Positions 8,070 to 16,607 of a DNA stretch of 55,791 nucleotides are shown one piece after another. The translations under genes and the position numbers were made by a program. Below the pieces are notes generated by a model. That model did no database searches. It saw only the letters and a program-made list of their open reading frames with translations, and was not told the DNA's origin. Location: contig NZ_JBPYCS010000017.1 in NCBI RefSeq assembly GCF_051846935.1, positions 1 through 55,791 on the forward strand. The letters are read 5' to 3'. Position 1 is the first letter of the stretch. Each line of letters opens with the position of its first letter. Source of the stretch: JBPYCR01 sp051846935. Lineage in GTDB: Bacteria > Bacillota > Bacilli > Bacillales > Amphibacillaceae.

Positions 8070-8705
8070 TCAAACACCTCCTAACTTAATAATCATTTTT
8101 TATTTTATTCCAACTTACAATTATAGGAACGGCAGGAAAAGCAGGTGTTTTGTTAAGTGAGGTTACAAATACATCAAATCGATAGATAAGAAAAGAGCAT
8201 CTTTTACCTATCATAACTTTCTCTTATTTCTTATTGCACGAAAGCTTGTTTGATAAGACGATTTAGTCGAAATTTTAATGCATAGAAGTATTTCAATAGC
8301 ATACTCCATCATTGATAAAGGAAAATCACTTTTAATCATGTTTGATCGATCGTAGAATATTCTCGTAGGGTGGGATCTGCTTGCACATAACGAAGCAATT
8401 CACCTCCCAAGTACTATTAAACGCAAGAACGATGGCGTAAAAGTAAGCGATTCAGATGAGGTTAAATCATTTAAGAAGTAAATAGAGAGTAGGAATTACG
8501 TAAATTTAACCATATACCGGACAAAGTGCAGCTTCGTAATAGACGTACACATTTAAAGGAAGTGATGTGCGACGGGAAGCTTTCGTATGCATGCGAAGGA
8601 GATTCGACTGTTATCCATAGAATGTGAAATGCATTTCCAGATCGAAGCGTTACCTAAATGATAAAGTGTCCATTTCTGTTTGTAAAAAGGTGTGTTCGTT
8701 AGGAG
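8070..8705. other. 636-base gap without a recognisable gene
   Basis: No frame with a ribosome site was found. One plus-strand stretch (about 8371-8480) reads WDLLAHNEAIHLPSTIKRKN and ends at a stop after a Lys-rich tail. It may be the end of a decayed gene but matches nothing I recognise. With the lone holin and the amidase-like scrap, the region looks like eroded accessory DNA. Confidence 0.4.
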
Positions 8706-9563
8706 TTAATTGGTTGGCTTTGCTTCAGATGAAGAATAAATTCGAATGATCATTCTTCCTTCAATCGCTTGCGCCCTTATTAAAATAGGCTGATCATATT
8801 TATTTTTAAATACAAAATCGGGCCCCCACCAACTAACAGTGGCATCTTTTCCTGGCGGTACATAGGGAACTGAACGACTGTGAGAATAGCGTTCAATTAT
8901 TTCTATCCCTTTTAAATTTACAGCATTAAATAAAGTGGATGAAACCTGGCATATCCCTCCACCAATATCTTCTTCAATCTCACCTTTAACAATTACAGGT
9001 GCTTTTTTATACCCTCTTTCTTTCGTACGTTCTCCGACAACCTTATTAAACGAAAACTGTTCTCCTGGTAAAACAACGTAATTATTTATCGCTTTAGTGG
9101 ATAGTTCAATATTATGGGTACGCTCAACGTTCGCTTTTTTAAAATACGTTTCGTACTCTCCCATTTTTTTATCTCGAATTTTTAATAATAATTCACGATC
9201 TACTTTAGGATGTACGATTTCTTTAGGTACTTCAATTTGATTTGACACGCCACTGTAGAAAAAACGAAGGATCGCTTCGGTTAGAGCGACTCTATCCATT
9301 CGGCTTCCTAGCTGCTCATTAATTATTGAATTATCATCCGCAATTGTTGCGTCTATCGGTCGTTTATAAGTCGCCTCATCTATCTGGTTCAATAATCGTT
9401 GTAGCTTAGCATGATTAAAAAACAATCCAGTATGGAATGGCAGTGAATAAGCATCGCGCTCAACGACCTCTATTATGTTTCCTTCATCGCTTATTGTTAG
9501 TGACACTGTGACATTTTCTAGTGAAGGTGTTATTAAATACAAAAACAGTAAAAAGACATACAT
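8706..9563 (-). CDS. VanW family protein
   Basis: This protein of 285 residues has a short hydrophobic N-terminus (MYVFLLFLYL), likely a signal or membrane anchor. The VanW domain fills about residues 150-270: LPGEQFSFNKVVGERTKERG, then GGGICQVSSTLFNAV, then SHSRSVPYVPPGKDATVSW. The role of VanW is not known. The name comes from vancomycin-resistance clusters, but most bacilli carry housekeeping copies, so this gene does not imply resistance. The ATG at 9563 is preferred over a TTG two codons earlier, because the GGGG ribosome site would be only two bases from that TTG. The ribosome site lies inside a strong hairpin. Confidence 0.88.
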   Translation of the reverse strand: MYVFLLFLYLITPSLENVTVSLTISDEGNIIEVVERDAYSLPFHTGLFFNHAKLQRLLNQIDEATYKRPIDATIADDNSIINEQLGSRMDRVALTEAILRFFYSGVSNQIEVPKEIVHPKVDRELLLKIRDKKMGEYETYFKKANVERTHNIELSTKAINNYVVLPGEQFSFNKVVGERTKERGYKKAPVIVKGEIEEDIGGGICQVSSTLFNAVNLKGIEIIERYSHSRSVPYVPPGKDATVSWWGPDFVFKNKYDQPILIRAQAIEGRMIIRIYSSSEAKPTN

Positions 9564-9570
9564 CGTCAAA

Positions 9571-9601
9571 ACCCCTTTTTCTTAGTATGAGAAAAAGGGG
9601 T
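9571..9601 (-). promoter_or_regulatory. Hairpin that masks the vanW-type ribosome site
   Basis: ACCCCTTTTTCT (9571-9582) and AGAAAAAGGGGT (9590-9601) form a perfect 12-bp stem with a 7-base loop. In the minus-strand message, the AAGGGG used as ribosome site for the gene starting at 9563 is the 3' arm of this stem, so the free message would hide it. This could be a thermosensor-like or ligand-controlled element, or a terminator-like hairpin. The sequence alone cannot decide. Confidence 0.5.
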
Positions 9602-9983
9602 AAGTTCATGTGTACAACTTGTACAGTTACTAAAAATTAATTAGATACACCGTTTATATCTAATAAAGCAAAGTACGCAGGTTAAACTTTTGTGAGTATC
9701 CCGAGAATAATGTAGAAGAAGTTTTCTCACATTGCTCATGAAATACTCGCTATCCGTAGGCAATTACTCAACTAATTTAAACAGCCTTTTACCCTCTTAA
9801 ATTGATTTTCGACTTTCCTATGGGAGTATTGCCTATTCCATTCTATCGTGTCGGAGACGAATCCTGAGTTCCATAATCTAATCCCTCTTTTTTTAAAAAT
9901 ACAAAAAAGGTTCGATCATTGATTGTCTATGATCGAACCTTTTTTAACATTTTTGGCTACATATGTCCTAGATTTATTTACTT
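9602..9983. other. Intergenic region upstream of the VanW gene
   Basis: This holds the 5' region of the VanW gene and a two-way terminator at 9903-9945. A plus-strand scrap, ACGACACGATAG-like sequence around 9845, gives no frame. No gene is supported. Confidence 0.4.
9903..9945 (-). terminator. Strong terminator after yumB and the small peptide gene
   Basis: AAAAAAGGTTCGATCAT (9903-9919) pairs perfectly with ATGATCGAACCTTTTTT (9929-9945). Its 17-bp stem ends in A/T tracts on both sides, so it can work in both directions. It ends the minus-strand yumB unit, 39 bases past the small peptide stop. Confidence 0.85.
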
Positions 9984-10073
9984 TTAGCGGAAATCTCTTG
10001 TTTCCTCTACGTAACGACTTGCAACCATATAACCAATAACGGCTGCTAAAACCATTAATAAACCGTTTCGCAT
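9984..10073 (-). CDS. 29-residue single-pass membrane peptide downstream of yumB
   Basis: This short frame encodes 29 residues. Residues 3-18 (NGLLMVLAAVIGYMVA) form one membrane helix, and a charged tail, SRYVEETRDFR, follows. A clean GGGGAGGA lies 10 bases before the ATG, which supports translation. It starts 34 bases after the yumB stop and precedes the shared terminator, so it is probably cotranscribed with the NADH dehydrogenase. The family is not recognised. It could be a small partner of the membrane-bound dehydrogenase or an unrelated membrane peptide. Confidence 0.6.
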   Translation of the reverse strand: MRNGLLMVLAAVIGYMVASRYVEETRDFR

Positions 10074-10107
10074 TATTCGTTTCCTCCCCTGTTCATTGAC
10101 TTTGCAA

Positions 10108-11319
10108 TTAAAATGGACGAATTTTCCCTTTTTTAAGTAAGATTTTCGTGCCACCGAGCATAAACAACGAGCGATTGTCGACAACTTTTTTCATCGTAGC
10201 AGCTGATTTCCCTTTTAGCTTCGTACCATTGAAAATACTTCCTATGCCATCTGTGACACCTAATGATGCTACAGTACCCTTATCATCGAAATAGAAGTTT
10301 TCTAATGGCTCATTGTGTAGCAACGCTCGAATATTATTTGCACATGTTTTTGCATGCTGTAAAGCTGCTTGAGCTGTTGGAGGGAACGGGCGACCTTCTG
10401 CCTCATTCATTACCCAAGCACAGTCACCAAGAATAAAGATATCCTCTTCGCCTGGTGCACGCATATCTCCATTTACTGTTACTTTTCCTCTTGTAATTTC
10501 AAACCCGGATTTACCTAGTATAGAGTTCCCAGTTACTCCACCTGTCCAAACAATCGTACCTGCCTTTATTTCTTCATTATCTTCACCAATAATGAAGCTA
10601 TCTTCTGTACATTCTTGGATCTTCGCATCGAGTCGGAATTCTACGCCACGATTTTCCAAAGAATTCATTGCATAAGATACTAAATCTTTGTCGAACATTG
10701 GTAAAATGGATGGTGCAGCTTCAACATTAATGATACGCACCTTACTTCTTTCAATGTCATATTTTTTACAAAGCTGTGGTACTCGTTCCACTAATTCACC
10801 AACAAATTCAATTCCGGTAAATCCAGCTCCACCTACTAAAATAGTCAAGCTATCTTCGTCCGGATTTTCTTCTGTTTTATATTTTGCGAATTGATACTCA
10901 ATATGATCACGAATTAACCGACTAGAGTCAATATCTACGATGGAGTATGCATTTTCAGCCATTCCTTTAATACCAAACGTATTCGTTTCGAATCCTAAAG
11001 CAATAACAAGATAATCATATGTTAGTTCTCCGTTTTCTAATACAACACGCTTTTCGTCTTTCTTAATTTCTGAAACGACGTCATAAACAAGACGTACACG
11101 ATTTGGATTTACAACATCGCTCAGCATAAAGCGCGCTTGGTTCGGATTAATTGTACCGGCAGCAACTTCATGTAACCAAGTCGTTTCATAATGGTAATTA
11201 TGTTTGTTGACAAGTACAATGTCGGCTTCTTCAGCAGCCAAAGTTTGCGTTAGTCGTCTTGCTGTCATTAGACCAGCGTACCCTGCACCAAGTACGACGA
11301 TTTTTGGTTTGTTGTTCAT
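10108..11319 (-). CDS. yumB: Type II NADH dehydrogenase-like protein YumB
   Basis: This flavoprotein of 403 residues oxidises NAD(P)H and passes electrons to quinone at the membrane face without pumping protons. The N-terminal FAD motif VLGAGYAGL (about 9-17) and the second nucleotide motif VGGAGFTGIEFVGEL (about 162-176) are intact. The D-C-A-W near 300 follows the usual G-D FAD-binding strand. It resembles B. subtilis YumB more than Ndh/YjlD, for example in VNKHNYHYETTWLHE and in the closing DNRSLFMLGG. GGAAGGTGG lies upstream of the ATG. It heads a two-gene unit with the small membrane peptide. Length is normal. Confidence 0.9.
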   Translation of the reverse strand: MNNKPKIVVLGAGYAGLMTARRLTQTLAAEEADIVLVNKHNYHYETTWLHEVAAGTINPNQARFMLSDVVNPNRVRLVYDVVSEIKKDEKRVVLENGELTYDYLVIALGFETNTFGIKGMAENAYSIVDIDSSRLIRDHIEYQFAKYKTEENPDEDSLTILVGGAGFTGIEFVGELVERVPQLCKKYDIERSKVRIINVEAAPSILPMFDKDLVSYAMNSLENRGVEFRLDAKIQECTEDSFIIGEDNEEIKAGTIVWTGGVTGNSILGKSGFEITRGKVTVNGDMRAPGEEDIFILGDCAWVMNEAEGRPFPPTAQAALQHAKTCANNIRALLHNEPLENFYFDDKGTVASLGVTDGIGSIFNGTKLKGKSAATMKKVVDNRSLFMLGGTKILLKKGKIRPF

Positions 11320-11499
11320 AAAAAATCCACCTTCCTACTTTGTCCTAAAGTAAATAAATTTGTAAGTTCAGCATCGCTATGCATTACTTATAAGTAGAAT
11401 CACTAGTAAATAACATATCCATAATAGCAAATAAATAGTAAATTAGCTAATAAACTTGGCTATTTTTTTAATGTAAGTTTACGACATACCTATTTTATT

Positions 11500-12201
11500 T
11501 TAAACAGGTCGAATCGTAATTTCGTTCACGTTGACATTATCCGGCTGCGTTGCCGCATATACTACAGCGTTTGCAATATCATCCGTTTGTAATGGCGTTC
11601 GGTCGGTTGGCACTCGGCCGCTGGAAAGATCGGTTTTTACCATGCCTGGTGAGATATTCGTAACTCGAACACCTGTTTTTGCTAATTCTTTTTCAAGCCC
11701 CATCGAAATTGCGCGTACGGCATATTTGGTTGCACTATAAACAGTGCTCATTTTCGTTACTTCAAAGCCAGAGACCGATGCGATATTAATAATATGTCCC
11801 GTTTTACGATCTATCATAGACGGTAGCACAGCATGTATACCGTATAAAACCCCTTTAACATTAACATCAATCATACGTTCCCATTCGTCAACATGCCCGT
11901 CTTGAACTTTGGAATGGAGCATCTGTCCTGCATTATTAATATAAAAATCAATTTCATTAAAAAACGACTTTGATTTTAAAACCATTTTTTCAACGTCATC
12001 TCGGTTCGCTACATCAGTTGGGACAGCAAGTGCTTTCCCATTTCCTCTTTCGTTTATTTCAGCAGCTAGCGCTTCTATTTTCTCTTTTCGCCGTGCTGCC
12101 AATATAACGTTTGCCCCTTCCATAGCAAGTCCTTTTGCTATACGAGCACCAATTCCGCCACTTGATCCTGTTACGATAGCTGTCTTTCCTTGTAAACGCA
12201 T
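11500..12201 (-). CDS. Short-chain dehydrogenase/reductase
   Basis: This classical SDR has 233 residues. The Rossmann cofactor motif TGSSGGIG is at 11-18, NNAG at 89-92 and the catalytic set Ser142, Tyr155, Lys159 (Y-S-A-T-K) is complete. Arg37 and Arg38 after the second strand suggest NADP(H) rather than NAD(H). PGMVKTDL follows the active site. The substrate is unknown, and it resembles the YdfG/serine-dehydrogenase-like group. AAGGAGG precedes the ATG. It begins 25 bases after the stop of the acidic membrane protein at 12227-12856, so the two are probably one operon. Confidence 0.9.
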   Translation of the reverse strand: MRLQGKTAIVTGSSGGIGARIAKGLAMEGANVILAARRKEKIEALAAEINERGNGKALAVPTDVANRDDVEKMVLKSKSFFNEIDFYINNAGQMLHSKVQDGHVDEWERMIDVNVKGVLYGIHAVLPSMIDRKTGHIINIASVSGFEVTKMSTVYSATKYAVRAISMGLEKELAKTGVRVTNISPGMVKTDLSSGRVPTDRTPLQTDDIANAVVYAATQPDNVNVNEITIRPV

Positions 12202-12226
12202 AAGTAATCCTCCTTGTATCTATTTA

Positions 12227-12856
12227 CTACGGTTCTACGCTTGCCTCTTCACCTGTCTCTGTTTCCATTGGTAATTCTGTACCGTTATCAATCGCATCAG
12301 CGTCTCCCTCATCTTCCTGCTCTTCTTTATCTGGAAGTTTTGGAGATAGATCATCACCCGCCTGTTTATCTGCATTTTTTACAACATTTTCATCATCTTT
12401 ACTTTTATCCTCCGTCGATTGTTTGTTTTCTTTTAATTCTTCTATAATCCAATCTTGTTTCTCTTTGGGCTTTGATTCGTGGTTTACCTTTGGACGTACT
12501 GATGGATTTACAGACTTGGATTCAGATGAAGGCTTGTTCGTTTCAACCGGCTTGTTTTCTGTTTCCGAGTGATTAGAAGCGCTTTCATTTTTCCCCTCTA
12601 TTATACGTTCTTCCTCTGTTTCACTCGATTCAATCGTTTTATGAAAGATAATTGCAAAATCATTTTTATGCTTCGGGATATACGTATAATCAGGTCTTAA
12701 TGCATGGCTTCTACTCTTCTCATTACCTATTTTTTCGTGATCCGTTGCTGCATGATTTGTTTGTCTATGATTCATTTTTTGTACTCCTGCAAAAACTACA
12801 AACATAAAGGCAATAAAAACAACAAAATTGATGTATAACAGTTTTTTATTCTGCAC
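12227..12856 (-). CDS. Membrane-anchored acidic, Lys/Glu-rich protein
   Basis: This protein of 209 residues has one N-terminal membrane helix (about 6-24, LLYINFVVFIAFMFVVFAGV) and then a long charged, low-complexity tail rich in Glu, Lys, Asp, Ser and Asn, probably disordered and outside the cell. The GTG at 12856 is chosen because GGAGG lies 7 bases upstream. A longer frame upstream has Cys/Gly-rich residues without a ribosome site. I do not recognise a family. A segment at about 52-75 (DYTYIPKHKNDFAIIFHK) is the only non-repetitive part and might be a short domain. It lies upstream of the SDR in the same transcript, but no functional link is evident. Confidence 0.75.
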   Translation of the reverse strand: MQNKKLLYINFVVFIAFMFVVFAGVQKMNHRQTNHAATDHEKIGNEKSRSHALRPDYTYIPKHKNDFAIIFHKTIESSETEEERIIEGKNESASNHSETENKPVETNKPSSESKSVNPSVRPKVNHESKPKEKQDWIIEELKENKQSTEDKSKDDENVVKNADKQAGDDLSPKLPDKEEQEDEGDADAIDNGTELPMETETGEEASVEP

Positions 12857-13336
12857 CCCTCCACCTCCTCTACAACATTCACAAATCAGCAGCACTTGCT
12901 TCTAGTATCTATTGTAAACTACGAGAGCATTTTTTTACAAACGTAGCGACTGAACGGGTTGAGTCACGTATTGATGATTGGATATTTAATTTCTTGAAAA
13001 GGTATAGATGATTCTATTTTTTAATACGCTGCGCTACGGCTATAGACAGTAACATAACAATATAAGAACTATTGAAAGAATTCCTAATAAAATTTCCTGA
13101 AGTATTGATTCCCTTATCTATATTACTTATCTTAGCAAATGGAATATACGCGACTTCACTAGGAAAAGCAACAACTGAAAAACCATTAAAGAAATTTGTA
13201 AGATGCTCACGGAAAGCGAGTGTAGTCCATGAGCAAGATAAGTAAATCAAATATTTAACTTCACAACTGAGCTATAGCACCATTGAATATTGCATATCAA
13301 AAATTAATTTAAGCTGCAAGAGATTTTAAAAAAACA
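12857..13336. other. Intergenic stretch before the pyrP promoter
   Basis: No supported gene. One plus-strand stretch (about 13108-13245) can be read as LPLSILLILANGIYATSLGK followed by a Lys-rich tail. It might be a decayed membrane-protein end but lacks a start and ribosome site. It matches nothing I know. Confidence 0.35.
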
Positions 13337-13365
13337 TTGACTTTTTTAAAATATATGCCACAATA
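13337..13365 (+). promoter_or_regulatory. Candidate promoter of pyrP
   Basis: TTGACT (13337-13342), a 17-base spacer and ACAATA (13360-13365) lie about 30 bases upstream of the PyrR-binding loop. The -35 is good and the -10 weak. Position fits a leader RNA that starts near 13372. Confidence 0.5.
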
Positions 13366-13387
13366 ACAAAGACAAGTTTATACGGTT

Positions 13388-13518
13388 ACCTTTAATTCAG
13401 TCCCGTGAGGCTGGCAAGGTGGAACAGACGAGTTCTGTTCATTCATAATAGTGCAGAATTATCAAATTTCTCTCTATAAACTATACCTTGCCCTTTTGCG
13501 GCAAGGTTTTTTCTTTTT
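13388..13518 (+). promoter_or_regulatory. PyrR-dependent pyrimidine attenuator
   Basis: The PyrR-binding loop appears as CAGTCCCGTGAGGCTGGCAA (from 13398) ending in GG, matching the known CAGTCC-n-GAGGCT-nnn-AAGG consensus. ACCTT and CAGTC upstream pair with GGCTG and AAGGT to close the stem. A terminator follows: CCTTGCC (13486-13492), GGCAAGG (13500-13506) and a T-run to 13518. The GGCAAGG at 13413-13419 in the binding loop is itself complementary to CCTTGCC. It can therefore form the antiterminator when PyrR is absent. With UMP or UTP, PyrR should hold the loop and let the terminator form, repressing pyrP when pyrimidines are plentiful. Confidence 0.9.
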
Positions 13519-13562
13519 AAAATGGTAACCGGTAAACAGCATTTTAAAAGGAGATGGATACT

Positions 13563-14846
13563 GTGAGAAAATACGACGAAATACAAGTACACGAACGGTT
13601 ACCTTTATTAAAAAGTTTACCTCTTGGATTACAGCACTTATTCGCAATGTTTGGTTCAACGGTTTTAGTTCCGATTTTGTTCGGAGTCAATCCGGCAACA
13701 ATTTTGTTAATGAATGGAATAGGAACACTCCTTTATATATTTATTACGAAAGGAAAAATTCCTGCGTATCTTGGGTCGAGCTTTGCCTTTATTTCTCCAG
13801 TTTTTGTTGTCCTTGGTCACTATTCTGGAAATGATGGCTACGGATATGTACTCGGTGGTTTTTTTGCAGTTGGGGTTGTGTTAACAATTGTTGCATATAT
13901 TGTAAAAGTTGCCGGAACAGGGTGGATTGATATTATTTTTCCTCCAGCTGCAATGGGGGCGATCGTTGCAGTAATCGGATTGGAATTAGTACCCGTTGCA
14001 GCAGAAATGGCTGGTTGGATTGCTCCAGCTAATGCTGATGGTACGTGGTCAATGGATCCAAAAACAGCAATTGTCTCGTTGTTAACGTTGGCAGTTACGA
14101 TTGTTTGTTGGGTAACTTTACGAGGATTTTTAAAAATCATACCGATATTATTAGGAATCGTAATTGGATATATTATTGCTTTTTCTGTAGGATTAGTCGA
14201 TTTCACCGCGGTTAAAGAAGCTTCCTGGGTAACTACACCGCAATTTTATCAAATTAAATTTGACTGGTCAGCAATCCTAGTAATTTTACCAGCAGCGCTC
14301 GTATTAATTCCTGAGCATATAGGCCACCTTTTTGTAACGAGTAATATTGTAGGTAAGGACTTGGCGAAAGACCCTGGACTTGACCGTTCACTAGCCGGTA
14401 ATGGGATTTCAACGATGATTTCTAGTTTATTCGGTTCAACACCAAATACTACGTATGGTGAAAATATTGGTGTGCTCGCGATTACACGCGTTTACTCCAC
14501 GTGGATTATTGGCATTGCAGCTGTCATTGCAATTGTTTTATCCTTTGTCGGAAAATTAGCGGCCCTTATTTCATCTATACCTACCCCGGTTATGGGAGGA
14601 ATTTCTCTTTTGTTATTCGGGATAATCGGAGCAAGCGGTATTCGAATGCTTGTTGAAGCTAAAGTAGATTATAGCAGATCTCAAAATTTAATTTTAACAT
14701 GTGTTGTTCTTGTTATTGGGATAAGTGGTGCTACGATTCAAATCGGAGAGGTTGCGTTAACAGGGATGGGATTGGCAACTGTTGTTGCAATAATTCTAGG
14801 ACTATTCTTTAAGCTACTCGATGTTTTAAAATTGTCGAATGAATAA
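13563..14846 (+). CDS. pyrP: Uracil permease PyrP
   Basis: This nucleobase:cation symporter-2 family permease has 427 residues and about 12-14 membrane helices. Family motifs are present: LGLQHLFAMFGSTVLVPIL near the start, PAYLGSSFAFI, LVLIPEHIGHL with the conserved Glu, and GSTPNTTYGENIG. It would import uracil with H+. The GTG at 13563 is chosen because AAGGAG lies 9 bases upstream, while an ATG at 13554 abuts that site. The PyrR attenuator directly upstream confirms pyrimidine control. It stands alone, without the pyr biosynthetic genes, as a scavenging gene. Confidence 0.94.
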   Translation: MRKYDEIQVHERLPLLKSLPLGLQHLFAMFGSTVLVPILFGVNPATILLMNGIGTLLYIFITKGKIPAYLGSSFAFISPVFVVLGHYSGNDGYGYVLGGFFAVGVVLTIVAYIVKVAGTGWIDIIFPPAAMGAIVAVIGLELVPVAAEMAGWIAPANADGTWSMDPKTAIVSLLTLAVTIVCWVTLRGFLKIIPILLGIVIGYIIAFSVGLVDFTAVKEASWVTTPQFYQIKFDWSAILVILPAALVLIPEHIGHLFVTSNIVGKDLAKDPGLDRSLAGNGISTMISSLFGSTPNTTYGENIGVLAITRVYSTWIIGIAAVIAIVLSFVGKLAALISSIPTPVMGGISLLLFGIIGASGIRMLVEAKVDYSRSQNLILTCVVLVIGISGATIQIGEVALTGMGLATVVAIILGLFFKLLDVLKLSNE

Positions 14847-15557
14847 TATTCCAATTAAATGTGAAACAAATCTTAGTCTTTTAAATTTTCGTCGTGTAGA
14901 AAATTAGGAAGGCTCTTCAAAGCGAGCGAATGGAAAATGCGGGAAACCAGCGGGAGGCTAGAGATCGATGAGACCACAGTGTGTACCAGAGGAGGCTCGC
15001 CACTCGCCCGCGGAAAGCGCGTATATTCTATAAGCAGAAATGTTACAAAATTTCTCCTCCTACATTACTTTCCGGATACCCAAAAGTTTTATAGAGTTAG
15101 TACATAGCACTGCTAGATATGCAAAAGGAATTCAGTTTAAAACTGAATTCCTTTTGGCATCTTAATAGTTCTTTGTCGAATGACGTTGGTGATGTATTTT
15201 AAGTTGAGGAATACGTACGAATTAAGTAGAACGAAAACACGAAAGCTTGTGCTCTGATTTCGCTGGCTTGCACTACAGCCGACACGCTTTCCGCTGCCAC
15301 GGCCTCCGCTTCTGTAGCTCCTCTATCCGAGTCGCTGCAGTGATCTTCAGACGCTTGCTATTTCTGCAGGAGTCCGTCGACTTTCGTTCCAATCAGCCTA
15401 AAGAGGGTAATATGGTTTTCGACGACTTTTATTCTACGGGGACATTCACTTGTTTTCTATTAGAAAATAAAAATGAAGGTAGTGAATTTCCTTCACATTT
15501 CCCTACCAAAAAGTAAGGTGGTTTTTATTCACCAACGTCATATATTGGAAAACCATC
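14847..15557. other. Intergenic region with GC-rich repeat fragments
   Basis: This 711-base stretch has no supported gene. It is more GC-rich than its surroundings. It holds two degenerate blocks (about 14915-15020 and 15240-15400) with words such as GAGGAGGCTCG, CCCGCGGAAAGCG and CGCTTTCCGCTGCCACGGCC. These recur in the MITE core at 23641-23720 and 55110-55165. Apparent reading frames through the second block follow the repeat and lack ribosome sites. Confidence 0.55.
15122..15156. terminator. 35-base near-perfect palindrome, probable two-way terminator
   Basis: CAAAAGGAATTCAGTTT (15122-15138) and AAACTGAATTCCTTTTG (15140-15156) pair over 17 bp around a single base. A/T tracts lie at the stem ends. 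It is 275 bases after pyrP, and no closer terminator was seen. As DNA it could also form a cruciform. Confidence 0.45.
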
Positions 15558-15559
15558 TT
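15515..15559 (-). terminator. Probable terminator of the CzcD-type gene
   Basis: On the minus strand AAGATGGTTTT pairs with AAAACCACCTT (one mismatch), and ACTTTTTGG follows. The stem begins in the stop codon of the transporter gene, a compact arrangement. Confidence 0.5.
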
Positions 15560-16466
15560 AATTACGATGAACATTACATAACAAGGAATCATCATGTGGA
15601 TGTTGTTTGGCCTCCAACTGGATCGTAACGTGAGTAATTCCAATGCTTTGAAGGTTTTCTTCAATAGCACGTAAGATATGCTCTGTTTCTGCGATCATCA
15701 AATTACCATCCACTACCACGTGACAAGATAATGCATGTTGGCTACTTGTAATACTCCATACGTGCAAATCATGAATGCTATATACTGCTGTAACGTTTTC
15801 AATACCATTAACGACATCGGTTAAATTAATGTTCTTCGGTGTTCCTTCCATTAATATGTGAAAAGCATCCTTCGTTACTCGCCAGCCGCTAATTAGTACA
15901 AGTATAGCAACGAAGACACTTGCTAATGGATCCGCCCAACTCCAGTCTAATGTCATGATTACTATTGCTGCGATAATTGCCCCAATCGAACCGAATAAAT
16001 CTCCTAAAACATGTAAAAAAGCAGCACGTAGATTCAAGTTTTCCTCTGTTTCACCTTGATTTAATATCCACGCAACAACTACATTTACAATTAAGCCAAT
16101 GATCGCAATTGTAAGCATGCCGAATGAAGCTACTTCAGGCGGGTCAACGAAACGATGGTATGCTTCATAAAAAATATAAAAGGAAATGATCGTAAGTGTT
16201 ACCCCATTAAATAGTGCAGCTAGTATTTCAATTCGTTTATATCCATATGTTTTACGATCGTTTGCCAATTTTTCACCGATAATAAAAGCAAAAGCCCCAA
16301 CGCCTAAAGAAATGGAATCACTTAGCATATGACCAGCATCAGATAGTAATGCGAGACTATTCGTTAAAAATCCTCCAACCGCTTCAATAATCATATAAGC
16401 AGTTGTAATAATAAAGCTAATAATAAGCGCCTTTTTATTAGCTGCATGTCCATGTACGTGCTCCAA
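15558..16466 (-). CDS. czcD: CzcD-type cation diffusion facilitator
   Basis: This CDF antiporter of 302 residues has six predicted helices and a C-terminal cytoplasmic domain. The transport-site residues are in place: Asp43/His46/Asp50 in LLSDAGHMLSDS, and His152/Asp156 in LHVLGDLFGS, the H-D pattern linked to Zn2+ selectivity. His-rich ends (EHVHGHAA at the start, KQHPHDD near the end) are typical. It exports Zn2+ and possibly Co2+ or Cd2+ in exchange for protons or K+. TTG is the likely start, since GAGGAGG lies 7 bases before it. No CzcR-like repressor gene is adjacent. Confidence 0.93.
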   Translation of the reverse strand: MEHVHGHAANKKALIISFIITTAYMIIEAVGGFLTNSLALLSDAGHMLSDSISLGVGAFAFIIGEKLANDRKTYGYKRIEILAALFNGVTLTIISFYIFYEAYHRFVDPPEVASFGMLTIAIIGLIVNVVVAWILNQGETEENLNLRAAFLHVLGDLFGSIGAIIAAIVIMTLDWSWADPLASVFVAILVLISGWRVTKDAFHILMEGTPKNINLTDVVNGIENVTAVYSIHDLHVWSITSSQHALSCHVVVDGNLMIAETEHILRAIEENLQSIGITHVTIQLEAKQHPHDDSLLCNVHRN

Positions 16467-16607
16467 CTGAAATCCTCCTCAAACTAAACAACTAAGATTC
16501 ACGTAGTAACTACTGTTTTCCCTTTATTCTGTTCAGTTATCCACTATTTTTTAGTGCTAATTAATCGTTTATGCGCGTTTACTTCCTCGCAGTACGTGGT
16601 AGAAGAA

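Noticed and set aside
8706..9563. Vancomycin resistance gene
   Set aside because: VanW-domain proteins are common in susceptible bacilli, and no vanA/B-type ligase, vanH or vanX is nearby.
13014..13250. A minus-strand gene of 78 residues before pyrP
   Set aside because: No ribosome site or recognisable family. The sequence is equally readable as a decayed plus-strand fragment.
15247..15516. A plus-strand gene of about 89 residues
   Set aside because: It follows a GC-rich repeat block, has no ribosome site and a low-complexity, Ser/Arg/Phe-rich product.
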